Assembly: GCA_903924855.1 (NCBI GenBank)
Contig: CAIYCW010000040.1
Coordinates: 62,001-126,000, forward strand
Direction: 5' to 3'
Origin: an uncultured Rhodospirillales bacterium
GTDB lineage: Bacteria; Pseudomonadota; Alphaproteobacteria; Acetobacterales; Acetobacteraceae
DNA length: 64,000 nt
The number at the start of each line of letters is the position of its first letter. Positions within the stretch are counted from its first letter, which is position 1. Positions 16,467 to 26,751 of the stretch are shown here, in pieces. The position numbers and the translations under genes were made by a program. The notes beneath the pieces are model-generated. The model saw only the letters and a program-made list of their open reading frames with translations, was not told the DNA's origin and ran no database searches.

Positions 16467-17390
16467 ATGTACAAGATGATGGTCGCCGATGTTGATTCAC
16501 CGTCCTATTTCGTGGCGGTGGCCGCCGTGAAGCTGGGTTTCTTTGCACGCGAAGGTGTGCCGGTTGAGTTCATCCCGGAATACGGCGCCAAGAATGCGCC
16601 GGAGCGGTTGCGCGACGGTGTCATTCATTTCCTGGGCGGCCCCGCCTTTGCCGCCACGCGGGCGTTTCCGGCGTGGCAGGGTGTGAAGCTGCTGTGCGCG
16701 CTGTCGCAGAATTCGTATTGGTTCATGGGGGTGCGCAAGGATCTGGACATCACGCGCGGCGATCTCACGGCGTTGCAGGGGCTGCGCATCGCGTCCTCTT
16801 TCGCGTTTCCACGCACGGCGTTACGCCACATGCTGATCGAGGCCGGCATCGATGTGGACGGGGGCGCGGTGCGGATCGTGGAAAGCCTGCCGGCGGAATC
16901 GCATATGCACAGCCGGGACGGGATCAAGGCGATCCAGACGGATCATGCCGATGGGTTCTGGGGCAACGGCATGCGCCTGGCGCTGGCGGAACAGGCGGGG
17001 CTGGCGAAGCTGCATATCGACACGCGCCGCGGCGATGGGCCGGAGGGCACCAAGCACTATAATTTTGCGGCGCTGACGGTGACCGACGCGCTGATCGAAC
17101 AGGCGCCGGAGGTGGCGGCGGCCGCGGTGCGGGCCATCACGGCGACGCAGAAGGCGCTGTCGGCTGATCCGTCGCTGGCCAGGCAGGTGGGCGACGAGCT
17201 GTTCCCGGGGCCGGAGGCGGAGCTGATGCCGGCGCTGATCGCGCGGGATGCGCCGTTCTACCAGGCGGAGATCACGCAGGCGGCGGTGGACGGGTTGAAC
17301 CGGTTTGCGCTGGCCAACAGGCTGATCACGCAGGCCCTGCCCTATGAGCAGCTGGTGGCGGCACAGTTTGCCGAGCTGCGCCGCGGCTGA
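16467..17390 (+). CDS. NMT1/SsuA-like substrate-binding protein lacking a signal peptide
   Basis: 307 residues of the NMT1/THI5/SsuA periplasmic-binding fold: MYKMMVADVDSPSYFVAVAAVKLGFFAREG is the first strand-helix unit, followed by HFLGGPAFAATRAF and DGFWGNGMRLAL. Unlike transporter-linked members it begins directly with the fold and has no signal peptide or lipobox, so it may be cytosolic (sensor, THI5-like enzyme or moonlighting protein). No permease or ATPase genes are adjacent. It is divergent from the DUF6455 gene. Substrate is unknown; aromatic carboxylate, pyrimidine or sulfonate ligands are known for the fold. Confidence 0.75.
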   Translation: MYKMMVADVDSPSYFVAVAAVKLGFFAREGVPVEFIPEYGAKNAPERLRDGVIHFLGGPAFAATRAFPAWQGVKLLCALSQNSYWFMGVRKDLDITRGDLTALQGLRIASSFAFPRTALRHMLIEAGIDVDGGAVRIVESLPAESHMHSRDGIKAIQTDHADGFWGNGMRLALAEQAGLAKLHIDTRRGDGPEGTKHYNFAALTVTDALIEQAPEVAAAAVRAITATQKALSADPSLARQVGDELFPGPEAELMPALIARDAPFYQAEITQAAVDGLNRFALANRLITQALPYEQLVAAQFAELRRG

Positions 17391-17460
17391 GGGTGGTGCG
17401 GTCTGCGAAAGCACGATCACCCGTGCGGCGGTGCATGCGGGTGAAGAGGGCGGGTGCCCG

Positions 17461-17697
17461 TCAGACGGTCTGCTCATACGCTTCGAGAAATGCCTCGATC
17501 TCATCGATGTCGGCGCAGAACGGGTAGTCCTTGTTGCCGAAGATGATGCGCATGGTGATCGGCTCGCGCAGCATGTAGCCGCCATGGGCGCGGACCTGTG
17601 CGTCCGGCTTCGCGGCGATCATCAGATGCAGGTTGAGGCGGGTTGCCACCCGCCGGACGCGGCGCTCGACGGAGCGCTTGTTGCCGGGACGGCTCAT
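17461..17697 (-). CDS. Small basic hypothetical protein downstream of dabA
   Basis: 78 residues, not recognised. The N-terminal third is strongly basic (RPGNKRSVERRVRRVATRL), and the remainder contains MRIIFGNKDYPFCADIDEIEAFLEAY, acidic at the C-terminus. It lies about 190 bases downstream of dabA on the same strand and could be read through from it, but no link is shown. No strong ribosome site precedes the ATG at 17697. Codon use looks like that of the neighbours. Confidence 0.5.
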   Translation of the reverse strand: MSRPGNKRSVERRVRRVATRLNLHLMIAAKPDAQVRAHGGYMLREPITMRIIFGNKDYPFCADIDEIEAFLEAYEQTV

Positions 17698-17887
17698 GGG
17701 TCTGGGTTCACTCCGGCCTCATCGTCCGGCGGCAGGGTAATGCGCTGACAGGGTGGCGCAATTCATTTCTGCGCAGGGCTCGCAACCGTCTGACGGCGGC
17801 GTGGGCGGCTTGCCATGTTGCGGTCGACGTGACGTGGGGCGCTGGCGGGTCGATCTCCGATGGCATCGTCGAAGCGGCGCAGAGGCG

Positions 17888-20329
17888 TCATGGATCGGGG
17901 GTGGCGATCATCGCGGTCCATTGCAGCTCGCCCGCGTAGCGCCAGGCGATCCGGCCGGCATCGTCGAGGGCGAAGAGGTGGAGCCAGCGATTGTCGAACA
18001 GCGCGCGGACGGCGGTGTGACGTTGCAGGATGGTGGTGATGGCGTCACGCGGGGCCTCGATGCAGACCGACAGGCGGATCGGTTCGTGGACGAAGCGCTC
18101 CCCGTCATGCACGGATTGCCAGGGCAGCCCGCCGCGCAGCACGCCGCCATTGCCCTCCACCACGCCGATGCCGCCGGTGACGTTGTGCAGGAGCTTGTTG
18201 CCGCCACCGAACACGCTGGGTGCCACGGTTGATCCGTAATATTGCAGGCTGATCCAGCTGGCGACCACCACGGGGGCTGTCAGGATCAGTTCCAGCACCG
18301 CGAAATCGCGGTCGATCGTCCAGTCATAGTCGTGCAGGAAGGCACGTCCCTCCAGGGATTTGCCCGATGTGCGTGGGCGGGGTGCGGCGATGAACGCCTT
18401 GCAGCCGGCCAGCGCCCATTCCGGGCGCGTCTCGGCCCAGTCCCGGCTGCGGCGGAACAGGCTGGCGCCGCTGGTCGCCCTGGGCAGGCGCAGGGCCCGC
18501 TCGCCCCTGGCGATGACGCCGGCGGCTTCGAGCCAGGATGTCACCTGGCGGATCTCGGACCGGGTGCGGGCGGCGGGGTGGTCCTGTGTGTAGAGGGTGA
18601 CAGAATCGGTTGTCGTGTCATGCAGTGCCGGGATGAACAGCGTGTCGGCCGGGATGTCGATCCCGCGCGGTGCCAGGGCCGCGCGGACCTCGGAATCGTT
18701 CAGCAGGGCGGCCAGCAGCCGCGCGTTGACATCGCCGGCATAGCCGCCGCAGGCGCCGCAATGCAGGGCGCTGGCATGGGGGTTGTTGACCACGCGGGCG
18801 CCATGGCCGGCCAGCAGCACGAGCGGGGCAAAATTGGCGGTGAGCGACATGGCCCGCAGCACCGTCTCGGCGGCCCGGGCCTTGGTTGCAAGGTCGAGCG
18901 ACGGATCGGGGCGGGGTGCCGGGTCGTTCGGTGAGGCTGCGTGCAATGCGGTCCTGGTGCCATGGCCCAGCGCATCGCAGACGAGTTTGGTGGCGTAGAC
19001 CGGGCCTGTCGCCTCGACAAAGGCGAAGGAGGAGACGGCGGCGAGCTTGAACCGGCCCCAGGCCCGCTTCGCGCGCGCCTTGAACCGGGCGGCCTGGTCT
19101 GCCGCGGCGTCATCGGGGCCGCCTGAACGTGTGGTCAGCGCGGGATTGAGGAGCACGGGCAGCCGGTGTTCCGGCACGTCGGATGCAAAGCTGCGATGCG
19201 AGGCGGCCACGCCGAAGAAGCCTGCGAAGCCGAGAGTCTGGATCTCGGGATGGACGGATTCGAGCGCCCAGCGGAACACCTCGGAGCGGACATCGATGCA
19301 AAACGCCGCCTGAAGGGCGGGCCGGCTGTTGGGGGTGGGCCTGCCTGGGCGGGAGAGTGTTTCAGCGAGGCCGCGCTGGGTCGTGCGGTCTGCCGCGTCC
19401 TGCAGAATGGCGTCGAGGATGTGATCGGCGGTCGGGGTGACCGGCCTGGCGTGTGCCGCCATCACTTCCTGCCAGCGATCGGCGAGAGGCTGGCCGTAGC
19501 GATCGAACAGCGCCTCCTCCCAGAGCAGGCGGATGGCGAGAAAGTCGCGCAGGGTCGGGTCGTCCGCACCGCCGAGTTCGGCCTGCCAGAGCAGGTAGCG
19601 GGCATATTGGGCCCAGCCGCCCAGCGTCATCAGCATCTGGTGGAAATAGGTCTCAAGCGACGCTTCCGGCATGGCGATGCGTTGCACCATGCGGGAGATG
19701 GCGCCCGAAGCGGTCTCCGGCGCCTCGGACACGAAGGTGGCAAAGCCTTGGAGGCCCGCGATCTCGGGGGTGAGATCATGGGTGGCGACACTGCGCCAGG
19801 CGGCGTAGGCGCCGCGGCCGCGCGGTGCGGCCCAGAGTGCCTGGCCCTGATCGAAATAGCCGGCCGCCCAGGCGCCGAAGCGCTCCGCGATCAGGCCGGG
19901 CCAGTCGATCCCGGAGATCTGGGCGGCGAGGCTGGCGATGCTCGGCAGGGCTTCGGCCGTGGCGCGCGGTGCCTGGGCGCGGGATGTGAGCTCCGCGAGA
20001 CTGGCGGGGCGCAGCTCCGGCGGGGCGCTGGCCAGGGCGGCTGACAGATCCGCCTGCGTGATGTGGCCGCCGGTGATCTGCGCCAGATACCAGCTGCGGG
20101 GCATGGTGGCCGCAACGCCTGCGACACGTTCCAGGCGCGCGCTGACGGTGGCGAGGTCCTGATCGGTTTGTCCAAGGAACGGATTGACCGCGACGCTGGA
20201 TGCCAGCGGCCAGAGCGGCGGGATGGCGCGGAGGGCGCGGTTGACGGCTTCGTCCAGTGCGAGACCATCTGGCCCGGGGGGGGTCTGTGCGTGCATCATG
20301 GTGCTGGATCCGGGCTGATCAGGTTGCAT
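17888..20329 (-). CDS. dabA: Inorganic carbon transporter subunit DabA (DUF2309)
   Basis: About 813 residues of the DabA/UPF0753 family, the beta-carbonic-anhydrase-like cytosolic half of the DAB energy-coupled CO2/bicarbonate uptake system, which works with the membrane subunit DabB. Zinc ligands are visible: Cys and Asp in [10 protein letters not shown], His in [12 protein letters not shown] and Cys in LHCGACGG. The start is ambiguous: ATG at 20329 overlaps the dabB stop by 11 bases (translational coupling), and ATG pairs at 20299/20296 are nearly as good. Gene order dabB-dabA on one strand with a divergent LysR regulator matches known DAB operons. Confidence 0.9.
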   Translation of the reverse strand: MQPDQPGSSTMMHAQTPPGPDGLALDEAVNRALRAIPPLWPLASSVAVNPFLGQTDQDLATVSARLERVAGVAATMPRSWYLAQITGGHITQADLSAALASAPPELRPASLAELTSRAQAPRATAEALPSIASLAAQISGIDWPGLIAERFGAWAAGYFDQGQALWAAPRGRGAYAAWRSVATHDLTPEIAGLQGFATFVSEAPETASGAISRMVQRIAMPEASLETYFHQMLMTLGGWAQYARYLLWQAELGGADDPTLRDFLAIRLLWEEALFDRYGQPLADRWQEVMAAHARPVTPTADHILDAILQDAADRTTQRGLAETLSRPGRPTPNSRPALQAAFCIDVRSEVFRWALESVHPEIQTLGFAGFFGVAASHRSFASDVPEHRLPVLLNPALTTRSGGPDDAAADQAARFKARAKRAWGRFKLAAVSSFAFVEATGPVYATKLVCDALGHGTRTALHAASPNDPAPRPDPSLDLATKARAAETVLRAMSLTANFAPLVLLAGHGARVVNNPHASALHCGACGGYAGDVNARLLAALLNDSEVRAALAPRGIDIPADTLFIPALHDTTTDSVTLYTQDHPAARTRSEIRQVTSWLEAAGVIARGERALRLPRATSGASLFRRSRDWAETRPEWALAGCKAFIAAPRPRTSGKSLEGRAFLHDYDWTIDRDFAVLELILTAPVVVASWISLQYYGSTVAPSVFGGGNKLLHNVTGGIGVVEGNGGVLRGGLPWQSVHDGERFVHEPIRLSVCIEAPRDAITTILQRHTAVRALFDNRWLHLFALDDAGRIAWRYAGELQWTAMIATPDP

Positions 20330-21878
20330 CGGGCAGCCGCCAGCCGCGCAGCAGGCGGTCGAAGACGGCATTGGCGTAGAAGCCGTTGGAGAGATGCACG
20401 CGCAGGCCGGCGGCGGCGGGGTGGTAGGCCCAGAGCGGGAACATCGCCTGGACCACGGCCACGAGGCCGAAGCTGAGCACGGCGAGCACGATCAGCCCCC
20501 ATTGCAGCGGACCAGGCGGTGGCGGGGCCGGCAGCACGCCCGCGGTGAGCCAGATGGCTGCGACCTGCAGCGCGAAATAGCTGAGGGAGGTGGCCAGGGC
20601 GTAGACGATCATGCGCTTGGTCAGGGCGCTTGGGGCGGTGTCCGCCAGGCCCTGCGCCAGCATGTAGGCGACGCCGAAGATGAGTATGGCGCCGAGCGCT
20701 ATGGCCTGTGGCGATTTGTGCTGAAAGCCGAACAGGACGCCCACCAGGGCATAGATCGAAAGCGCCAGGAGGAAGGCGCGCCCGACCGCGCCGGCCTTGG
20801 GGATGGCCACCGGACCGGGCCTGAGATTGGCTGCGATCACGTCCACCGCACCACCCGAGGCCAGGAAGGAATGGGCCTTGTAGAGCGAGTGGGCCACGAT
20901 GTGCAGCAGTGCCAGCGGGAAGAGCCCGAGCCCGCATTCCAGGATCATGAAGCCCATCTGGGCGACGGTAGACCAGGCCAGTGAGGTTTTCACGGCAGGT
21001 TGCGTCAGCATCACCAGGCCTGCGAACAGCGCGGTGAAGCCGCCGATGATGACGAGGACCGCCAGCACGCCCGGCGCCAGCAGCATCACATCGGCGAGGC
21101 GGATCAGCAGAAATCCGCCGGCGTTGATGACGCCCGCATGCAGCAATGCCGAGACCGGTGTTGGGGTTTCCATCACCTCGGTGAGCCAGCCATGGGAGGG
21201 GAATTGCGCCGATTTCAACATGGCGGCCAGTGCCAGGAAGCAAGATGCGGCGATTGCGAGGCCGCCGCCGCTGCCCGCACGTGCGGCCGCCTGGATGGCT
21301 GCGATGTCGGTCGTGCCATAGGCGAGGGTGAGCAGAATTACGGCTGCGATCAGCGCCGCATCGCCGAGGCGGGCGGTGACGAATTTCTTTGCCGCCGCGC
21401 GCCGGGCGGCAATCCGGTCCGGATAGAACAGCAAAAGCCGGTGCAGGAAGACGCTCGTGACCACCCAGGCCAGAACGAGCTGGACCAGATTGGCGGATGA
21501 CACCAGGAGCAGCACCGAGGCCAGTGTCAGGCAGAGCCAGACGGTGAACGCGCCCTGCCGCTGCTCTCCATCGAGATAGGTTGCGGTGTATCGCAGCACG
21601 ACCCAGCCGATGAACGAGACGAGAAGCGCCATCACGGCGCTGATGGCATCGAGCCGGACGGACAGGCCGATGCCATGTCCTCCGATGAGCGGGCTTTCCG
21701 TGGGACCGTGCAGGCTGAGCGAGGCCGCGGTGACCAGGGCCACCTCAAGGCAGGCAAGGGAAGCGATCTCGGCCAGGTGCTGCAGGATGCGCGGCCTGCG
21801 GCCGGGGGAGACGCTGGCGATGGCAGCGCTGATCAGCAGCACCAGGGGGGCGGATAACGGCAGGAGAGTGAACGGCAC
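20319..21878 (-). CDS. dabB: Inorganic carbon transporter membrane subunit DabB (NuoL-like)
   Basis: 519 residues, a NADH-quinone oxidoreductase subunit 5/MrpA-like proton-conducting membrane protein with about 14-15 hydrophobic segments. Typical antiporter residues appear in [27 protein letters not shown], with the conserved Lys just before [10 protein letters not shown], and in the later HALYK-like segment [10 protein letters not shown]. Pairing with DabA identifies it as DabB, which is thought to couple the proton gradient to CO2 hydration by DabA. Start is a GTG at 21878 preceded by GGGGAA. Confidence 0.9.
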   Translation of the reverse strand: MPFTLLPLSAPLVLLISAAIASVSPGRRPRILQHLAEIASLACLEVALVTAASLSLHGPTESPLIGGHGIGLSVRLDAISAVMALLVSFIGWVVLRYTATYLDGEQRQGAFTVWLCLTLASVLLLVSSANLVQLVLAWVVTSVFLHRLLLFYPDRIAARRAAAKKFVTARLGDAALIAAVILLTLAYGTTDIAAIQAAARAGSGGGLAIAASCFLALAAMLKSAQFPSHGWLTEVMETPTPVSALLHAGVINAGGFLLIRLADVMLLAPGVLAVLVIIGGFTALFAGLVMLTQPAVKTSLAWSTVAQMGFMILECGLGLFPLALLHIVAHSLYKAHSFLASGGAVDVIAANLRPGPVAIPKAGAVGRAFLLALSIYALVGVLFGFQHKSPQAIALGAILIFGVAYMLAQGLADTAPSALTKRMIVYALATSLSYFALQVAAIWLTAGVLPAPPPPGPLQWGLIVLAVLSFGLVAVVQAMFPLWAYHPAAAGLRVHLSNGFYANAVFDRLLRGWRLPDAT

Positions 21879-21965
21879 TGGCTTTCCCCTTCAACGCACC
21901 GGGCGGGACGGGGGAGGCATAGAAGACCAGCGCCTGCCGGAAAAATTCATTGTTTTTGATATATC

Positions 21966-21982
21966 GTTCTGTTTAATCGAAC
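21966..21982. promoter_or_regulatory. Inverted repeat in the dabB-lysR divergent promoter
   Basis: GTTC (21966-21969) and GAAC (21979-21982) flank a 9-base AT-rich centre, with an overlapping CTGTT/AACAG dyad. It ends 3 bases before the LysR start codon and lies about 90 bases upstream of dabB. A LysR-family autoregulatory site is plausible; the T-N11-A core was not tested. Confidence 0.4.
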
Positions 21983-21985
21983 AGC

Positions 21986-22891
21986 ATGACGGTGCTGAAC
22001 TTCAACCATCTGCGCTATTTCTGGGCGGTTGCGCATGAGGGCAGCCTGACGCGGGCGGCCGAGCGGCTGCATGTTTCGCAATCCGCGGTTTCGGTGCAGA
22101 TCCAGAAGCTGGAACAGCAGATGGGGCATACGCTGTTCGAGCGGGTCGGCAAGCGGTTGGTGCTGACCGAGGCGGGGCGGATCTCGCTGGATTATGCGGA
22201 CACCGTGTTCCAGGCCGGCGACGAGCTGATGAGCACGTTGGAAGGGCGGCCGCGGGCGAGCCGGCAGGTGTTGCGGGTGGGCGCGCTGACGACATTGTCG
22301 CGCAACTTTCAGCTGGAATTCCTCAGCCCGTTGGTTGGGCGGACGGATGTGGAGCTGATCGTGCGGTCCGGCACGACACGCGATCTGCTGGCGCAGCTCG
22401 AGGCGCATGCGATCGATGTGGTGCTGTCCAACAGCGCGGCGCAGCGCGACGCCCGGGCGCCGTATCGCAATCATCTGCTCAATCAGCAGCCTGTGAGCCT
22501 GGTTGGCAGGCCGAGGGGCGACCGGCCGCCCTTCCGCTTCCCGGAGGATCTGCGCTTCGAGCCGATTCTGCTGCCGAGCCTGGATAGCGAGATCAGGGTT
22601 GGCTTCGACCGTCTGCTTGACCTTGCGGGCATCAGGCCGATCATTCTGGCTGAGGTGGACGACATGGCGATGCTGCGCCTGCTGGCGCGGGAGCGGGAGG
22701 GTGTCACGCTGGTGCCGCCGATCGTCGTGCGTGACGAGCTGCAATCCGGCGTGCTGGTGGAATATTGCCGGATTGAGCAGCTGACGGAGAGTTTCTACGC
22801 GATTGTGCAGACGAGGCGGTTTCCCAACCAGCTGCTGGACGAGCTGCTGAGCCGCTCTGCGCGGCCGGCTGCCGGTGCGGTTGTGGGGTGA
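21986..22891 (+). CDS. LysR-family regulator divergent from dabBA
   Basis: 301 residues. The N-terminal winged helix-turn-helix reads NFNHLRYFWAVAHEGSLTRA, then AERLHVSQSAVSVQIQKLE, a pattern closest to the NhaR subgroup. The LysR substrate-binding domain follows. Divergent position 107 bases from dabB indicates control of the inorganic-carbon transporter, probably in response to a CO2-limitation metabolite, by analogy with CbbR-like systems; the ligand is not predictable. Ends 16 bases from the convergent guaA stop. Confidence 0.9.
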   Translation: MTVLNFNHLRYFWAVAHEGSLTRAAERLHVSQSAVSVQIQKLEQQMGHTLFERVGKRLVLTEAGRISLDYADTVFQAGDELMSTLEGRPRASRQVLRVGALTTLSRNFQLEFLSPLVGRTDVELIVRSGTTRDLLAQLEAHAIDVVLSNSAAQRDARAPYRNHLLNQQPVSLVGRPRGDRPPFRFPEDLRFEPILLPSLDSEIRVGFDRLLDLAGIRPIILAEVDDMAMLRLLAREREGVTLVPPIVVRDELQSGVLVEYCRIEQLTESFYAIVQTRRFPNQLLDELLSRSARPAAGAVVG

Positions 22892-22907
22892 GGGGCGGTG
22901 TGGCGCC

Positions 22908-24476
22908 TCACTCCCACTCGATCGTGCCGGGTGGTTTGCTGGTGATGTCGTAGGTGACGCGGTTGATGCCGCGGACCTCGTTGACGATGCGGCCGGAGAC
23001 GCGGGAGAGGAAGGACATGTCGAACGGGTAGATGTCCGCCGTCATGCCGTCCGTGCTGGTGACGGCGCGCAGGGCGCAGGCGCTGTCATAGGTGCGGCCA
23101 TCGCCCATCACGCCCACGGTGCGCACCGGCAGCAGGACGGCGAAGGCCTGCCAGATGGCGTCATACAGGCCGGCGTTGCGGATCTCCTCCAGGTAGATGG
23201 CGTCCGCACGGCGCAGGATGGCGAGTTTTTCGCGGGTGATGGCGCCGGGGATGCGGATGGCGAGGCCAGGGCCGGGGAATGGGTGGCGGCCCACGATGCT
23301 GTCCGGGATGTTCAGCTCGCGGCCGAGTCTGCGCACCTCATCCTTGAACAGCTCGCGCAGGGGTTCGACCAGCTGCATGCGCATGCGGGCCGGAAGCCCG
23401 CCCACGTTGTGGTGCGATTTGATGGTCACGGAGGGGCCGCCGGTGAAGCTGACGCTTTCGATCACGTCCGGATAGAGCGTGCCCTGGGCCAGGAAATCGG
23501 CACCGCCGATCTTGGTGGCCTCCTGCTCGAAGATCTCGATGAACAGGCCGCCGATGGTCTTGCGCTTGATTTCGGGGTCGGTGACGCCGTCGAGCGCGTT
23601 GAGGAACGTGTCTGACGCATCGACATGGACGAGTTTGATGTTGAAGCGGTCGCGGAAGGTGGTGACGACCTCCTCCGCCTCGCCCTCGCGCAGCAGACCG
23701 TGATCGACGAAGATGCAGGTGAGCTGGTCGCCGATCGCCTCGTGGATGAGCACGGCGGCGACGGAGGAATCGACACCGCCGGAGAGGCCGCAGATCACCC
23801 TGCCCTGCCCGACCTGGGCGCGGATCTTGGCGATCTGCGCGTCCCGGAAGCCGCCCATCGACCAGTTGGCCTGACAGCCGCAGACGTCGTGGGTGAAGTT
23901 GCGCAGCAGCTGCGCGCCGTGCGGGGTGTGCACCACTTCGACATGGAACTGGGTGGCGTAGAAGCGGCGCGCATCGTCCGCGATGGCGGCGAAAGGCGCA
24001 CCCTCGCTGACGGCGACTGCGCGAAAGCCGGGCGGGATGGCGGTGACGCGATCGCCATGGCTCATCCAGACCTGCTCATGCGCGCCCTGCTCCCACACGC
24101 CGTGGAACAGCGCGCAGGGCTCGACGACATCGACATAGGCGCGGCCGAATTCGCGCTCATGACCGGCTTCCACCTTGCCACCGAGTTGCGCGCACATGGT
24201 CTGCTGGCCGTAGCAGATGCCGAGGATGGGCAGGCCCATGGTGAACACCGCCTCCGGTGCGCGGGGGCTGCCAGCGTCCAGCACCGAGGCGGGGCCGCCG
24301 GAGAGGATGATGCCGCGCGGCGCGAAGGCTGCGATGCGGGCTGGGTCGGCGCTGAAGGGCCAGATTTCGCAATAGACGCCGCTTTCGCGCAGGCGGCGGG
24401 CGATGAGCTGGGTGACCTGGCTGCCGAAATCCAGAATGAGGATGCGGTCGGCGGCGGCAGCGGGAGAATCGGTCAT
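22908..24476 (-). CDS. guaA: GMP synthase (glutamine-hydrolysing)
   Basis: 522 residues. Converts XMP to GMP with glutamine and ATP. The class I glutamine amidotransferase domain has the catalytic Cys in [10 protein letters not shown] and His/Glu in [11 protein letters not shown]. The ATP-pyrophosphatase domain has the P-loop LSGGVDSSV at about residue 230. The C-terminal dimerisation domain ends in [10 protein letters not shown]. The start at 24476 ([12 protein letters not shown]) has AGGG upstream; an ATG nine codons earlier is less favoured. Confidence 0.97.
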   Translation of the reverse strand: MTDSPAAAADRILILDFGSQVTQLIARRLRESGVYCEIWPFSADPARIAAFAPRGIILSGGPASVLDAGSPRAPEAVFTMGLPILGICYGQQTMCAQLGGKVEAGHEREFGRAYVDVVEPCALFHGVWEQGAHEQVWMSHGDRVTAIPPGFRAVAVSEGAPFAAIADDARRFYATQFHVEVVHTPHGAQLLRNFTHDVCGCQANWSMGGFRDAQIAKIRAQVGQGRVICGLSGGVDSSVAAVLIHEAIGDQLTCIFVDHGLLREGEAEEVVTTFRDRFNIKLVHVDASDTFLNALDGVTDPEIKRKTIGGLFIEIFEQEATKIGGADFLAQGTLYPDVIESVSFTGGPSVTIKSHHNVGGLPARMRMQLVEPLRELFKDEVRRLGRELNIPDSIVGRHPFPGPGLAIRIPGAITREKLAILRRADAIYLEEIRNAGLYDAIWQAFAVLLPVRTVGVMGDGRTYDSACALRAVTSTDGMTADIYPFDMSFLSRVSGRIVNEVRGINRVTYDITSKPPGTIEWE

Positions 24477-24587
24477 CTTGGCACCCTGCAGATCAGAATG
24501 CACTGCTTTCGACCACAGCGCGGCCCAGGCTGCAAGAACTGCCGGCGCTGGGCAGCAATTCGCAGCCTGGGCGGGTTGGAGATGACG

Positions 24588-25292
24588 TTACAGGCCGAGC
24601 AGGCCGCGGATCTCGGCGCGGGCGGCCGCCATGTCCGCCTGGAAGCCGGGCTGTTGCAGCATCAGCGTGGACATGGCAGCGCCGGTGCTCCAGCTGACCG
24701 CGACGTCGGAGGGGTAGTGCATGCCGCCGATCACCCGGCTTTGCGCGTAATCCTGCGCGCGGGCCCAGATCTCGGCCTTCTTCTCCGGCACGATGGCGGC
24801 CATCATGATGGTGAACATGGCGGCCCGGGTGACGTGGCCGGATGGGTAGCAGAAGCTTTTGGTGGGCTCGGCCACCGGCTTGATGTCAGTGTGGGCGATC
24901 CAAGGGCGGACCCGCTTGAAGATGTCCTTGGCGGGGTTGAGCGTGGCGCCCTCGCTTTTGCCGATGCGCTCGAAGAAGGCGGCAGCCTTGGGCGTGTTGG
25001 CCTTGGTGAACTTCTCGCCGAGCACCGGGGTGAAGACCTGGTAGATGCTCTGGTCCGAATCGGCCAGGGCGCCGGCCTTGCGCGCCTCCGAGGCGTTGGC
25101 CTGGGCGGCGAGCACGGCTGCGACGTCGGCCTTGTCGGCGTCCGAGCCGGGCTGGGGCGGCGGCGGGATGAGGGCGGTGAGATCGAGCTGGGCCGCGGTG
25201 AGATAGGGCTCGGCCGCCTTTGCCTCGAGGGAGGCGGCGGTGATCCCGGCGAGGATCGCAACAGGCAGCAGCAGGCGGCGGGAGAGGGTCAT
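24588..25292 (-). CDS. Periplasmic class A acid phosphatase (PAP2 type)
   Basis: 234 residues with a signal peptide (RRLLLPVAILAGITAASLEAKA). The phosphatase signature is complete: K-x6-RP in KDIFKRVRP, PSGH in YPSGHVTRA and SR-x5-H-x3-D in SRVIGGMHYPSD. This matches PhoN/PhoC class A nonspecific acid phosphatases, which release phosphate from organic esters in the periplasm. The start at 25292 has GGAG 9 bases upstream. A Pro-rich stretch (LIPPPPQPGSDAD) follows the signal peptide, as usual in this family. Confidence 0.92.
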   Translation of the reverse strand: MTLSRRLLLPVAILAGITAASLEAKAAEPYLTAAQLDLTALIPPPPQPGSDADKADVAAVLAAQANASEARKAGALADSDQSIYQVFTPVLGEKFTKANTPKAAAFFERIGKSEGATLNPAKDIFKRVRPWIAHTDIKPVAEPTKSFCYPSGHVTRAAMFTIMMAAIVPEKKAEIWARAQDYAQSRVIGGMHYPSDVAVSWSTGAAMSTLMLQQPGFQADMAAARAEIRGLLGL

Positions 25293-25384
25293 GGCATTGT
25301 GCTCCGGAGAATGCCGGCACCCTGCCGCGCCCGCCGGCAGGTGCAAGCGAAGCTCCTGTGACAATCGTGTCGCGATCTTGCTGA

Positions 25385-26674
25385 TCAGAACAACGACATC
25401 TGGGTCTCGGCAAAGCCGTGCTGGGTGGAAGGCGCGCGGAACTGCGTGCAGTCCAGATCGTCGCGCTCATGCAGGGCGAACTGGCGGGCGGCGACGGCGA
25501 AGCGGCGGGCGAGCAGATCGGCGTAGACGCCGGTGCCGATGAAGCGCTTGCCGAAATTGGCGTCGTTCAGCCCGCCGCCGCGTGTCTCGCGGATCAGCTG
25601 CAGCACGTGGCGCGCGCGCTCGGGCACGTTGGTGTGCAGCCAGTCCTCGAAGATCTGCTTCAGCTCATGCGGCAGGCGCAGCAGCACGTAGCCGGCCTGG
25701 CGGGCGCCGGCCTTGTGGGCGGCCTCCAGGATGCGTTCCAGCTCGGCATCGTTGAGGCCTGGGATCATCGGGGCGGCCAGCACGCCGGTGGGGATGCCGG
25801 CCTGCGACAATTCGGTGAGGGCCTGCAGCCGGCGATACGGGGTTGCCGCGCGCGGCTCCATCTTGCGGGCGAGCGGGGCGTCGAGCGTGGTGAGCGAGAT
25901 ATAGACGCGCACCAGGTTGCGGCTGGCGAGCTCCTGCAGAATGTCGATATCGCGCAGGACGCCGGCGGATTTGGTGACGATGGTGACCGGGTGGCTGAAG
26001 CGGTCCATCACCTCCAGCACCTCACGCGTGAGTTTCAGCGTGCGTTCGATCGGCTGATATGGGTCGGTGTTGGAGCCCAGCGCCAGCGGGCGGGCGGTGT
26101 AGCCGGGCTTGCGCAGCTCCTTCTCCAGCAGGCTTGCCACATCCGGCTTGTAGAGCAGCTTGGATTCGAAATCGACGCCGGGCGAGTAGCCGAGATAGGC
26201 GTGGCTGGGGCGGGCATAGCAATAGACGCAGCCATGTTCGCAGCCGCGATACGGGTTGACCGCGCGGTCGAAGCCGATATCGGGGCTTTTGTTCCAGCTG
26301 ATCGCGGTGCGGCTGGAATCGCGCAGCATGGTGGTGCGCAGGGGCGCCAGATCGGCGAATTCGGCGGCCAGCGTTTCCCAGCCATCGTCGAAGGCGTTGG
26401 TCTCCTGCCGGTCGAAGCGGGAGGCGGGGTTGATGGTGGCGCCACGGCCATGTTCCGGCGGGCGGCGCAGCTGCGGTTCGGCAAATGGAGCCGGCCTGGC
26501 GCCGCGCCGCGGCTGGGATGCGCCCGGGCCTTCCGGCTGGCCGGAGCGTTCGAGCGCCTCGATCTGTTCGAGATCGATCTCGCGGTCGAGATCAGGCTCG
26601 ATCCCATCGAACGGATGAAAGCCGGGACGGACATTGCTGCGTGCTGCGGTACGGCTTGCGAATTGGGCGCCCAT
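25385..26674 (-). CDS. PA0069-family radical SAM protein
   Basis: 429 residues of the SplB-like COG1533/PA0069 family. The radical SAM cluster motif is GCEHGCVYCYARP (CxxxCxxC), followed by YLGYSPGVDFESKLLYK and LALGSNTDPYQPIE. The role of this branch is unproven; it is often named DNA repair photolyase by homology to spore photoproduct lyase. The start is placed at 26674 (MGAQFASR), preceded by AGGGATCAACGCC; an ATG 11 codons upstream (26707) is possible. A LexA-like direct repeat lies 58-72 bases upstream, consistent with a DNA-damage link. Confidence 0.88.
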   Translation of the reverse strand: MGAQFASRTAARSNVRPGFHPFDGIEPDLDREIDLEQIEALERSGQPEGPGASQPRRGARPAPFAEPQLRRPPEHGRGATINPASRFDRQETNAFDDGWETLAAEFADLAPLRTTMLRDSSRTAISWNKSPDIGFDRAVNPYRGCEHGCVYCYARPSHAYLGYSPGVDFESKLLYKPDVASLLEKELRKPGYTARPLALGSNTDPYQPIERTLKLTREVLEVMDRFSHPVTIVTKSAGVLRDIDILQELASRNLVRVYISLTTLDAPLARKMEPRAATPYRRLQALTELSQAGIPTGVLAAPMIPGLNDAELERILEAAHKAGARQAGYVLLRLPHELKQIFEDWLHTNVPERARHVLQLIRETRGGGLNDANFGKRFIGTGVYADLLARRFAVAARQFALHERDDLDCTQFRAPSTQHGFAETQMSLF

Positions 26675-26731
26675 GGCGTTGATCCCTTTTTGTTCCCGTC
26701 GTAGCATCTCAAACAGTGAACAGATCGTCAA

Positions 26732-26746
26732 GAACGAAAAGAGAAC
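26732..26746 (-). promoter_or_regulatory. Alphaproteobacterial LexA-like (SOS) box
   Basis: GAAC-N7-GAAC on the + strand reads GTTC-TCTTTTC-GTTC on the gene strand, the direct-repeat form of the alphaproteobacterial SOS box. It directly precedes TTGACG, a possible -35, upstream of the radical SAM gene, and also lies 6 bases before the start of the rightward hydrolase. Such a motif occurs about twice by chance in 64 kb, so position is the main support. Confidence 0.45.
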
Positions 26747-26751
26747 ACGCG

